Assembly: GCF_014770435.1 (NCBI RefSeq)
Contig: NZ_CP061739.1
Span: 2,480,001 to 2,544,000 of the forward strand
Direction: 5' to 3'
Origin: Psychrobacter sp. 28M-43
Lineage (GTDB): Bacteria > Pseudomonadota > Gammaproteobacteria > Pseudomonadales > Moraxellaceae
Length of the DNA stretch: 64,000 nt
The position numbers were made by a program, and so were the translations under genes. The stretch's first letter is position 1; each line of letters begins with the position of its first letter. The notes under the pieces are model-generated. The model saw only the letters and a list, made by a program, of their open reading frames with translations, made no database searches and was not told where the DNA came from. Shown here piece after piece: positions 44,544 through 52,808 of this stretch.

Positions 44544-46025
44544 CTATTCAGCAGCTATCTCTACTTCGTCTACCGACAGATTAGTAGCGCTGTCAGGTAG
44601 AATATTAACCGTTGTAGAAGTAGCATTATTTGTAATACTAGCAACGGATGGGCGCGCCTTATCAAACAATACTTGCTCAAACGCAGGCAATGCCGTCTCC
44701 ATTAAGCTACCAATGACCATTTGCGGCTCCGATGGCTCAAAGCCCATGGCGCTCTCACGCTCATTGACCCGTATACTGGCATCCTTAAAAGCCGACTCAA
44801 AACTGGTATTCCCTCGTAGACTTTCAGCAAAAAACGCTTGGCCAAAATAGGTCATTTCAGCTGTGTTTGTGCAGCCAAACGATGCTTTGTCAGCGGCTGA
44901 TGCAGTAATAACTACCGTGGTTGGCGATGCCAATTCGTCAATAAACGAACCTGAGTAACAGGCAGACACCACAATCACACGCCAGCGGATACCAGATGCG
45001 TCTAGCGCGTCACGCAACCATGTAGCATCTAAATTATCCATCGCAAGCGGTGGATTTGCCAACTGAACGATATCCTGATTACCATGTGAAGACAACGTCA
45101 AAAACAATACATCTTCATCAGCATTCATCTGCTGACCGATTTTCTTTAAGCCGCGCAAAATACTGGTCTTAGTAGCAATTGGTTCGTCTAACCAGCTATA
45201 AGTATTGTTAATCAGCGATAGTGAATGCCCACTGGTACCAAAGCGCACATCAAACAGCTCGCGCACCTTGTTAATCTCAGAGCGAAAGACGTTTTGATCA
45301 GAGAATCCTGCGACTCCCATAAAGTACCAGTCGGTTTTGCCATCGATACTTGAGTCTATACTATCCAATGCTTGCTGTAATAGACGTGGCTGCTGATACA
45401 GTGCCGCCTCTTCTAATACAGGCTCTACAGGTATTTGCTTAAAGATCGGCTGATCAGCGACATTACGTTGCCAAATAGTCAGCAACGCTACCGCGCCAAC
45501 TAATACAATGATTCGCTCCCACCATGGTATACGCAGACGTCGGGAAAATATCCAAAGTAACGCTAGCGTTTGCCATAAGAACAATACTAAAAACAGTACT
45601 GGTAAGAACGAATAACTCCAATTTGGCAACCAACCATAGCTACCAAAAAACTGCACCAAGCTCTGTAATAGGGCTGACAATGTATCAGCAACCAGCCAAA
45701 GTACTACTGGTACAAATACCAATGCTTGGTTGCTGGCTCGCCGAGCCAAAATGATACCACCAAGCAAAATAATCATCGGCCAGATCAAATAACTGACCAA
45801 TCCTTGCTCATTAAATATGCTGCCACTTTCAGCAGCTAACCATGAAAATAAGACATTACTACCAAGCGCCAATAGTGCAAATACGGCAAACTGTACAAAA
45901 GTAGGTTTAACCCAAGAAAAAGCCCGTGTTGAGCCCACCAGCATCCATAAGGTTGCAATAATATTGGCAGCGAAATTGAGCGAAAAACGCTGAAGCGAGA
46001 CGGTTTTTAACGACGTAAGTGACAA
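44544..46025 (-). CDS. Membrane-anchored C13 (legumain-like) peptidase
   Basis: 493 residues. The first 185 hold about five to six hydrophobic helices. The soluble part matches the peptidase C13/caspase-like clan: beta strand, LFLTLSSHGNQD with catalytic His near 314, then IVVSACYSGSFID with catalytic Cys near 356, plus FFAESLRGNTSFESAF. The clan includes legumain and the GPI transamidase catalytic subunit; bacterial membrane versions are uncharacterised. The TTG start with GAGG nine bases upstream is the only early start. An Asp/Ser/Thr-rich tail follows. Substrate unknown. Confidence 0.85.
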   Translation of the reverse strand: MSLTSLKTVSLQRFSLNFAANIIATLWMLVGSTRAFSWVKPTFVQFAVFALLALGSNVLFSWLAAESGSIFNEQGLVSYLIWPMIILLGGIILARRASNQALVFVPVVLWLVADTLSALLQSLVQFFGSYGWLPNWSYSFLPVLFLVLFLWQTLALLWIFSRRLRIPWWERIIVLVGAVALLTIWQRNVADQPIFKQIPVEPVLEEAALYQQPRLLQQALDSIDSSIDGKTDWYFMGVAGFSDQNVFRSEINKVRELFDVRFGTSGHSLSLINNTYSWLDEPIATKTSILRGLKKIGQQMNADEDVLFLTLSSHGNQDIVQLANPPLAMDNLDATWLRDALDASGIRWRVIVVSACYSGSFIDELASPTTVVITASAADKASFGCTNTAEMTYFGQAFFAESLRGNTSFESAFKDASIRVNERESAMGFEPSEPQMVIGSLMETALPAFEQVLFDKARPSVASITNNATSTTVNILPDSATNLSVDEVEIAAE

Positions 46026-46293
46026 AGACTTAGACCTCTAGCCAGTCGAGAAAAATAAAATGACTCAATGATAATTATCTTAATGTAACAGCCGCGCGGT
46101 GCAATCAATTGACGATTTTTTGTACAGCATGCAGACATCGATTTATATTGAATTCACGATGGAGTGATTATAGAAGATGACTAGCACTGCTTAATATTTT
46201 AGCTCGCTAATCTATCGCGATTGTAACGGATTGTCGGTTAAGAGGATAAGGCTGATTTGTAAAATTCACTCAAATTCGGCCAAAAATTCAAAT
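46026..46293. other. Gap upstream of the C13 peptidase gene
   Basis: The gap to htpG is about 320 bp. Apart from the htpG terminator at 46294-46330 it has no structure I could support. Confidence 0.5.
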
Positions 46294-46330
46294 AAAAAAG
46301 GAGGCCTCTTATATAAAGCCTCCCTTTTTT
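46294..46330 (-). terminator. Intrinsic terminator of htpG
   Basis: The stem AAAAAGGAGGC / GCCTCCCTTTTT with one bulge and a T-run on the minus strand, right after the htpG stop. Confidence 0.9.
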
Positions 46331-46345
46331 ACTCATTACTAAACA

Positions 46346-48307
46346 TTATCTCATCAATAGCTCATTGACGCGTTTTAGGTAAGCGGCTGGATCGTCTAGC
46401 TGACCGCCATCTGCCAATAACGCTTGATCAAAGATCACTTGCGCCAGATCATCAAACTGCTCACTGCTCTCAAGCTTCTTGATGAGTGGATGATCAGGGT
46501 TTACTTCTAGCGTTGGCTTACTTGCTGGTACGTCCTGACCCATTTGCTGTAGCATCTGAATCATTTGTGGTGATAGCTCACCTTCACCAACGACCAAACA
46601 AGCTGGACTATCGACTAAACGAGTAGACACTTTGACGTCTTTAGCACGCTCGCCCAATGCAGCTTTTAGTTTATCAACAACAGGCTTTAGCGTTTCTTGG
46701 GCTTTCTCCGCTTCCGCTTTTTCTTCATCATCCTGCAAGTCGCCTAGGTCTACTGCGCCTTTCGCGATGTTTTGCAGCGGTGTCTCATCGAATGAGGTCA
46801 AGAAGTTCATTGCCCATTCATCAACACGGCTAGTCATCAGGATAACTTCGATGCCTTTTTTCTTGAATAACTCAAGTTGCGGGCTGTTTTTCGCAGCGGC
46901 TAGATTATCAGCGGTGAGGTAATATATAGCTTTTTGGCCATCCTTCATACGGCCTTTATAGTCTTCAAAGCTTGTCACCAGACCATCTTGCGTGCTGGTG
47001 GCATAACGCAATAACTTGGCAATACGTTCTTGATTGCCTGCGTCTTCGCCTAGACCTTCTTTGACAACATCACCAAACTCTGCATAGAATTGGGCAAATT
47101 TCTCTTGCTTGTCACTGTCTTCGCTATTAGCAAGGCTTGCGAGTAAGGTCAAGATACGGCGAGCGTTACCATCACGAATAGATTTTACATCACGTGACTC
47201 TTGTAATAGCTCACGGCTCACGTTCAATGGCAAGTCTGCTGAATCGATCACACCTTTCACGAAACGCAAATACATCGGTAGCAATTGCTCAGCTTCGTCC
47301 ATGATAAAGACGCGCTTCACATAAAGCTTTAGACCATGCTGCTGCTCACGAGTGTATAGATCAACTGGCGCTTTTTTAGGGATATATAGTAGCTGCGTAT
47401 ACTGTACGCGACCCTCTACACGGTTGTGCGTCCAAGTAAGCGGCGCATCCATGTCATAAGAAATATTCTTATAAAAATCGACATACTCATCATCTTCAAT
47501 TTCAGAGCTAGAGCGAGTCCATAGTGCACTGGCTTTGTTGATTGTTTCCCACTCATCAGTGAGTACCATCTCGCCACCAGCAGGCGTGTCGTCGTTCTCG
47601 TCTTCTTTTACATCTTCTTGCCAGATCTCTTTACGCATTTGAATCGGCAAACTGATATGGTCAGAGTATTTATTAACCAAGCGCTTGATTTTGCTGCGAT
47701 CCAAGTAGTTATCTTCACCCTCGCTATATTCTTCTTTTAGATGCAAAGTAATCGCCGTACCGCGCGTGTCTTTGGTAATAGGCTCAACAGTAAAGCTACC
47801 AGTACCATCTGATACCCAGCGCACGCCTTTATCAGCAGGCTCACCCGCTTTGCGTGATTCGACACTGATGGTATCAGCCACAATAAAACCTGAGTAAAAA
47901 CCAACACCGAACTGACCAATCAATTGACCGTCTTGTTTCTGTGATTCAGACAATTTATCCAAAAATGCTTTGGTACCTGATTTAGCAATCGTACCTAAGT
48001 TTTCGATTGCATCGGCTTCGTTCATACCAATACCATTGTCGGTAAAGGTAATAGTTTTGGCGGCTTCATCGACAGCGATGCGGATTTTTAATTCGCCATC
48101 ATCTTCATAGAGGCTATCATCATTTGTGCCTTCAAAGCGCAACTTATCACAAGCATCCGACGCATTAGATACCAACTCGCGGACAAAAATATCAGCGTTA
48201 GAATATAGTGAATGCGTTACCAAATGCAGTAACTGCGCCACTTCCGCTTCAAACGTATGTTTTTTTAATTCTGGATTCAGACCTTCAGCTTGAGTTGCTT
48301 CACTCAT
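46346..48307 (-). CDS. htpG: Molecular chaperone HtpG (Hsp90)
   Basis: Bacterial Hsp90, ATP-dependent chaperone. 653 residues by the better start. The GHKL ATPase domain shows [36 protein letters not shown] and [14 protein letters not shown]; the middle domain has [20 protein letters not shown]; the C-terminal dimerisation region ends [13 protein letters not shown] six bases before the ATG at 48307 marks the start. The longer frame (from 48361) adds an unlikely leader [18 protein letters not shown]. Confidence 0.98.
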   Translation of the reverse strand: MSEATQAEGLNPELKKHTFEAEVAQLLHLVTHSLYSNADIFVRELVSNASDACDKLRFEGTNDDSLYEDDGELKIRIAVDEAAKTITFTDNGIGMNEADAIENLGTIAKSGTKAFLDKLSESQKQDGQLIGQFGVGFYSGFIVADTISVESRKAGEPADKGVRWVSDGTGSFTVEPITKDTRGTAITLHLKEEYSEGEDNYLDRSKIKRLVNKYSDHISLPIQMRKEIWQEDVKEDENDDTPAGGEMVLTDEWETINKASALWTRSSSEIEDDEYVDFYKNISYDMDAPLTWTHNRVEGRVQYTQLLYIPKKAPVDLYTREQQHGLKLYVKRVFIMDEAEQLLPMYLRFVKGVIDSADLPLNVSRELLQESRDVKSIRDGNARRILTLLASLANSEDSDKQEKFAQFYAEFGDVVKEGLGEDAGNQERIAKLLRYATSTQDGLVTSFEDYKGRMKDGQKAIYYLTADNLAAAKNSPQLELFKKKGIEVILMTSRVDEWAMNFLTSFDETPLQNIAKGAVDLGDLQDDEEKAEAEKAQETLKPVVDKLKAALGERAKDVKVSTRLVDSPACLVVGEGELSPQMIQMLQQMGQDVPASKPTLEVNPDHPLIKKLESSEQFDDLAQVIFDQALLADGGQLDDPAAYLKRVNELLMR

Positions 48308-48470
48308 AAAAACTCCTTTAAATTCTATGAAAGACCTATTATCAGATAACAATATACTCACTAAAGCCGTTCTCGTAATGTTAGAGAACTTGCCGTATGT
48401 AATACCGTTAAACTGTCTATACTAATAGGGGCAACGAAAAAAAATTCAAGCTCAAAAGCCCTATTCAATA
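48308..48470. other. htpG upstream region
   Basis: The gene-free region 48308-48909 (about 600 bp) separates htpG from the thioesterase gene and holds a terminator and a tandem array, listed separately. I did not find a sigma-32 (heat-shock) promoter match in this part. Confidence 0.5.
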
Positions 48471-48503
48471 AAAAACACCGCGCTTGTTTACTAAGGCGGT
48501 GTT
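48471..48503 (-). terminator. Terminator hairpin downstream of the thioesterase gene
   Basis: The stem AACACCGC / GCGGTGTT with a T-run on the minus strand. It lies 400 bp beyond the thioesterase stop, past the tandem array, so the array is likely transcribed as the 3' UTR of that gene. Confidence 0.75.
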
Positions 48504-48708
48504 CTGGTGTCAGTTATTTGCTTACTAGGCTATTTACTTGCTTCGCATTTAATTGCTCAGTTATTTTCTGATATAGCAATCAACGCGCAAATAACAGCGA
48601 CTATTCTGAATATGCTTCTATCAATATATCCCAGAGAGTCGTCAGCTTTTTTGAAAATTGAGTATGGGTTTTCATAGTAACCTCTATGTCGATTAACATC
48701 GGCTTGTT

Positions 48709-48810
48709 AGTAATATTATCTTTTTAGTAATATTATCTTTTTAGTAATATTATCTTTTTAGTAATATTATCTTTTTAGTAATATTATCTTTTTAGTAATA
48801 TTGTCTTGTT
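48709..48810 (+). repeat. 17-bp tandem repeat (VNTR)
   Basis: Five perfect copies of AGTAATATTATCTTTTT start at 48709, 48726, 48743, 48760 and 48777. A sixth copy with two changes follows at 48794-48810 (AGTAATATTGTCTTGTT), and a degenerate relative lies just upstream (about 48692-48708). The perfect identity of five copies points to recent slippage, so copy number probably varies between strains. Confidence 0.95.
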
Positions 48811-48909
48811 AGCTACTATTAAAACCATTTCTCTATTATTTGTATAATTAATTGATTACAACGTATTATTTTATTTTACAAAACTATAAACTGACTGACT
48901 CTTAGCCTT

Positions 48910-49725
48910 TTAACGTGGCATCGGACGAATAGTAAGGATTTGCTCACTACGACCAAAAGGGCCGTATACATCGTGCAATACCGCACTGGTCAATCCGATA
49001 CCATCATCGCCATATTGTTGTACAGCCTCGATACCGAGCCAGCGACCTTTTGGCGAGCGATGCATATGGATTTGCAAATCAGTATTGGGAAACATCCATT
49101 CTAACTTAGATAAACCAAGACCCAATCTTGGTACAACACCATTGGCAGTATCGACCATACCTAATAGATGCACCAAGTCATCAGTCGGCTCGCCTTCTAC
49201 CATGTCTAGATCATTGGTAATCCATACCATACCACGACCAGATCGACGGTCTTCTGTCGCTACTAGACGTACGCTTTCAATAAAGCCGCCCGGCCAGCCT
49301 TTCATACCTTCCCAAACTGGTAATTCTTCAGGTTTATATTCTGCTGGTTGATCTTCAAGTCCGGCAATCTCGCTGGTATCTTGAGTAATTAGTCGCCACG
49401 CTCTTGCAATGATAGCATCGCGGCCACGGCTACTCATGACCGCTTCGACCAGCTCAATAGTCTTACCCGGTCGGATACAGCGAGTAGTGATAGTAAAATC
49501 GTCAAGCGGTATTAGCCCCAAGATATCGAGGCTCACACGTGCGATACGGGTATTAGGTTGTGGCGCGAAGCTGTTAATCTCGGCTGTTAATAGGCCTGTT
49601 GCTGGCGCCATGTGCTGCTCATGCTCATTCCAAGCACCTTGAGCATGCTTGGTTGGCTGATAATGCGCCACACTGATACCGTCTTCTTGTAATTCTCGTT
49701 TAATAAACTTGTAATAAGCAGTCAT
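48910..49725 (-). CDS. Thioesterase-like (TesB/4HBT type) protein
   Basis: 271 residues, double-hotdog pattern of the TesB / acyl-CoA thioesterase superfamily (4HBT_3). Landmarks: NSFAPQPNTRIARVSLDIL, the second hotdog at WMFPNTDLQIHMHRSPKGRW, and the short ending FGRSEQILTIRPMPR. Acts on an unknown acyl-CoA or acyl-carrier substrate. ATAGGATAG before the ATG. Not linked to a CoA-handling operon here. Confidence 0.84.
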   Translation of the reverse strand: MTAYYKFIKRELQEDGISVAHYQPTKHAQGAWNEHEQHMAPATGLLTAEINSFAPQPNTRIARVSLDILGLIPLDDFTITTRCIRPGKTIELVEAVMSSRGRDAIIARAWRLITQDTSEIAGLEDQPAEYKPEELPVWEGMKGWPGGFIESVRLVATEDRRSGRGMVWITNDLDMVEGEPTDDLVHLLGMVDTANGVVPRLGLGLSKLEWMFPNTDLQIHMHRSPKGRWLGIEAVQQYGDDGIGLTSAVLHDVYGPFGRSEQILTIRPMPR

Positions 49726-49779
49726 AGCTATCCTATATTTGGCACTTTCATCTGTATTTTTTATTTAAGCTTGTACTTT

Positions 49780-50028
49780 TTATTTGTGGATAAGCTCTTG
49801 TTTTCTTAGCGTGAGAATACGGCGCGCCTTTTGTAAGAAAAATAACAAACAGATCATGACTACTGCGAGCATCGCATAAAAAAAGCTTTTTTCTGCCATA
49901 AACTTCATGATATTCATAAACAATACGAAAACCACTGCTGCCATCACTAGCATATTGAGTTTTAGTTGCTTATTGACTTCAGCGAGCGTGGCCTCTGCCA
50001 ATACAAATCTGGCTTTTGGTTCTTTCAT
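49780..50028 (-). CDS. Small membrane protein, unknown
   Basis: 82 residues. A charged N-terminus (MKEPKARFVLAEATLAEVNK) and two hydrophobic helices (about 25-42 and 48-67), ending with the basic QKARRILTLRKQELIHK. AAGGTCGC before the ATG. It lies between ispH and the thioesterase, in the same orientation. No family recognised. Confidence 0.66.
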   Translation of the reverse strand: MKEPKARFVLAEATLAEVNKQLKLNMLVMAAVVFVLFMNIMKFMAEKSFFYAMLAVVMICLLFFLQKARRILTLRKQELIHK

Positions 50029-50087
50029 GCGACCTTATCCATATCAATGATGGTTCATACAAATATAAATACAAACACGAATATTAG

Positions 50088-51044
50088 TTACTTACCGACC
50101 TGAGTGACAGGTATCCGCAACGCTTTTGGCAGACTAAACGTCACATTTTCTTCAATACCAGATAGCTCACTAGGTAGATCGCCACCCCAGTCTTGCAGCT
50201 GTTGCAATACTTCTTGGATCAACACTTCGGGCGCGGATGCACCAGCGGTCACGCCTATACTATGCACACCATCTAACCAACGCTTGTCCATCTCACTGGC
50301 ATTATCGATTAAATACGCTCGGCAATTCATACGCTCAGCCAGCTCACGCAAGCGATTAGAGTTTGATGAGTTTGGCGAACCAACTACCAAGACTACTTCA
50401 CAGCGACTGGCCAAATCTTTTACCGCATCTTGGCGGTTTTGAGTGGCATAGCAAATGTCGTCTTTGCGAGGGCCTTGGATACTAGGAAACTTTTCACGCA
50501 GCGCATCGATGACGCGCGCAGTATCATCCATCGACAAGGTTGTCTGAGTCACAAATGCCAAGCGTTCGGCATCTTGTACAGTCAATGCAGCCACATCACC
50601 TTCATCTTCGACCAGATGAATCTGCCCACCATGGCGACGATTAAAGCGCCCCATAGTGCCTTCTACCTCTGGATGTCCTGCATGCCCTATCAACACCGCA
50701 TCCATCCCATCTTGCGCAAACTTTGCCACTTCGATATGTACTTTAGTCACTAACGGGCATGTTGCATCAAAAACAGTAATATCACGGCGACTAGCCTCAT
50801 CTTCAACTGCTTTAGAAACCCCGTGAGCAGAAAAGATAACAACAGATCCATCTGGCACTTCGTGAAGCTCTTCAACGAATACCGCACCACGATTGGCCAA
50901 GTCTGACACCACAAACTTATTATGCACAACTTCATGACGGACATAAATAGGCGGCTCGAAACGTGTCAATGCTTCATTAACAATCGCAATTGCACGGTCC
51001 ACACCAGCACAAAATCCACGGGGATTGGCAAGATAAATTTGCAT
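50088..51044 (-). CDS. ispH: 4-hydroxy-3-methylbut-2-enyl diphosphate reductase
   Basis: Last step of the MEP isoprenoid pathway; an oxygen-sensitive [4Fe-4S] enzyme giving IPP and DMAPP. 318 residues from [19 protein letters not shown], the family start. Iron-sulphur cysteines: [15 protein letters not shown] and the third in [14 protein letters not shown] context after [13 protein letters not shown]. The ATG at 51059 lies further up but lacks a ribosome site. The reaction partner ubiA in the window uses downstream isoprenoids. Confidence 0.97.
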   Translation of the reverse strand: MQIYLANPRGFCAGVDRAIAIVNEALTRFEPPIYVRHEVVHNKFVVSDLANRGAVFVEELHEVPDGSVVIFSAHGVSKAVEDEASRRDITVFDATCPLVTKVHIEVAKFAQDGMDAVLIGHAGHPEVEGTMGRFNRRHGGQIHLVEDEGDVAALTVQDAERLAFVTQTTLSMDDTARVIDALREKFPSIQGPRKDDICYATQNRQDAVKDLASRCEVVLVVGSPNSSNSNRLRELAERMNCRAYLIDNASEMDKRWLDGVHSIGVTAGASAPEVLIQEVLQQLQDWGGDLPSELSGIEENVTFSLPKALRIPVTQVGK

Positions 51045-51253
51045 AAAAAGGCCTATCATTGGATAATTTATAGTTAAAACGTATTTTTGAATTTTTTATT
51101 CAAAAGTTGGGGCGAAATCAATGCTCTACTTTAGCATAATTTGCTTTTGTCGCTCTCTAAAATAGCTGTCTGCTCATAGCAATATTTTGTAGGCAAACCT
51201 CAGCATACTTACGACATATTGCAAAACCAGCTTTAACTTGTATAAAAGCAGTT
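51045..51253. other. ispH / gmk intergenic region
   Basis: The gene-free region 51045-51417 (373 bp) between divergent genes. The right half holds a TATAAT and a small hairpin listed separately. The left half has nothing I can support beyond the expected ispH promoter. Confidence 0.45.
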
Positions 51254-51310
51254 TATAATAATGCATCTATTATAATTTCTATCGCCATACATGATGGCGT
51301 TTTTTATTTT
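51254..51310 (+). promoter_or_regulatory. Possible promoter plus attenuator hairpin before gmk
   Basis: TATAAT at 51254-51259 with a poor -35 (TTTAAC, 16-bp spacer) is followed by a small hairpin CGCCAT-acatg-ATGGCG (51283-51299) and then TTTTTTATTTTTT. This could be a premature terminator in the gmk leader or the end of a short RNA. Weak evidence. Confidence 0.4.
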
Positions 51311-51417
51311 TTCCAGTCTTTGTTTTTGACTGAGGCACTGCTTAACTTTTTATCAACACGCATTTATTACAATACATTTTACGAGTTACTAAGACACCTT
51401 CTATTAGGATAAATTGT

Positions 51418-52044
51418 ATGACAGGTTCATTATTCATCGTTACTGCCGCTTCAGGTACTGGCAAGACCTCACTGGTTAAGCAATTGCTTGCTACCACCAA
51501 TGACTTGACTGTCAGCGTCTCTCATACCACTCGCGCACCACGCCCAGGCGAGATTGACGGTCAGCACTACCATTTCACAGATACCGATAGCTTTACCAAT
51601 GGTATCAATGCGGGTCTATTTCTAGAGCATGCTGAAGTATTTGGTAACTATTATGGCACGTCAGAGGAAAGTGTACGTACTCAGCTAGCGGCGGGTATCG
51701 ACGTTATTTTGGAGATTGACTGGCAAGGCGCGACGCAAATCAGAAATATCTTTCCCGATGCCATTATGGTTTTTATTCTACCACCTAGCATTGCGACATT
51801 ACGTCAACGTCTCTCAACCCGCGCGCAGGATTCTGTAGAAGTTATAGAGCGCCGTCTAGCTGGCGCGGTCACCGAAATGGCACAATACGTGAATGCTGAC
51901 TATGTAGTGATCAATGATAATTTTGACGTAGCATTAGCTGAGTTAAAAGCCATTATCGTGGCCGACAGACAGACGCTTGGTCGTCAGCAGCAGCGCTATC
52001 ATCGCACGATTAGCAACTTGCTAAACACTCAGGTAGAAGAGTAA
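51418..52044 (+). CDS. gmk: Guanylate kinase
   Basis: Phosphorylates GMP to GDP; essential nucleotide enzyme. 208 residues. P-loop [15 protein letters not shown] (10-23), the GMP-binding [21 protein letters not shown] and the [16 protein letters not shown] stretch are all intact, as is the lid with [26 protein letters not shown] before the ATG. Followed by rpoZ 164 bp downstream and spoT beyond, the classical gmk-rpoZ-spoT order. Confidence 0.97.
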   Translation: MTGSLFIVTAASGTGKTSLVKQLLATTNDLTVSVSHTTRAPRPGEIDGQHYHFTDTDSFTNGINAGLFLEHAEVFGNYYGTSEESVRTQLAAGIDVILEIDWQGATQIRNIFPDAIMVFILPPSIATLRQRLSTRAQDSVEVIERRLAGAVTEMAQYVNADYVVINDNFDVALAELKAIIVADRQTLGRQQQRYHRTISNLLNTQVEE

Positions 52045-52208
52045 ACTAAGCACAAGCAGCTAATCTCGTAAGTAGATATAAAAAGCAACTACGCGGCTTG
52101 GCAAAAAATGCTATAATATTTAGCTATCCCCCTTTATATTTTTGATATTATTTTTATTGAGTGGCGGGCAAGGTCCGTTACTAATAGAAACAACCGAGGT
52201 AGCTATTT

Positions 52209-52469
52209 ATGGCACGAGTGACGATTGAAGATTGTTTGGATAATGTTGATAATCGCTTTGAGCTAATTTTGGTCGCAAGCAAACGCGCCCGTCAATTGGC
52301 CAAAGGTATTGCCGAGCCGTTGGTTGACGTTGATAACGACAAGCCTACAGTATTGGCACTACGTGAAATTGCCGCTGGCAAAATCACACGCGACATCCTA
52401 AATCAGCCAGAGCATAATTTTGCTACTAGCTCATTAGATTTAGCATTGTCAGGCGACCACAGCTTCTAA
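52209..52469 (+). CDS. rpoZ: RNA polymerase omega subunit
   Basis: 86 residues. Starts [20 protein letters not shown] and contains the hallmark [18 protein letters not shown], followed by [18 protein letters not shown]. Stabilises the beta-prime subunit and, in E. coli, forms part of a ppGpp site, matching its place next to spoT. TATAAT at 52112-52117 lies upstream without a good -35. A terminator follows, so spoT probably has its own promoter. Confidence 0.97.
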   Translation: MARVTIEDCLDNVDNRFELILVASKRARQLAKGIAEPLVDVDNDKPTVLALREIAAGKITRDILNQPEHNFATSSLDLALSGDHSF

Positions 52470-52548
52470 TAAGTTGTTTTGATAAGATGTATTTTATAGA
52501 GCCAATAGCGTTTTTATAAAATAAGTACACATCTTGATCAACTATAGA

Positions 52549-52574
52549 GACCACAGCATAGGCTGTGGTTTTTT
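52549..52574 (+). terminator. Intrinsic terminator of rpoZ
   Basis: The perfect stem CCACAGC-atag-GCTGTGG is followed by six T. The rest of the 52470-52808 gap shows no other structure and must hold the spoT promoter. Confidence 0.9.
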
Positions 52575-52808
52575 GGTTGTAATAATAATGTATTGGCTAT
52601 TTTGGTCACCATTTATCCCCAAAATAGACCACTGAGTGAAATTTTTTCATCGCCCATACGCTTATCAGTTGACATTGAAAGCGATTTGCGATTAATTAGA
52701 GAATGGCGTACTCATCCTTAAGTTTTGTATGGTAGGTCATTATTTAGCCTCCATTTGCTTCGGTAAGTGGCCCAACAAGTAGGTCATGGAAAATAGGATC
52801 ATCATTTT

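Noticed and set aside
48709..48810. CRISPR-like reading of the 17-bp array
   Set aside because: Units touch each other with no spacers, and no cas genes lie nearby; it is a simple VNTR.
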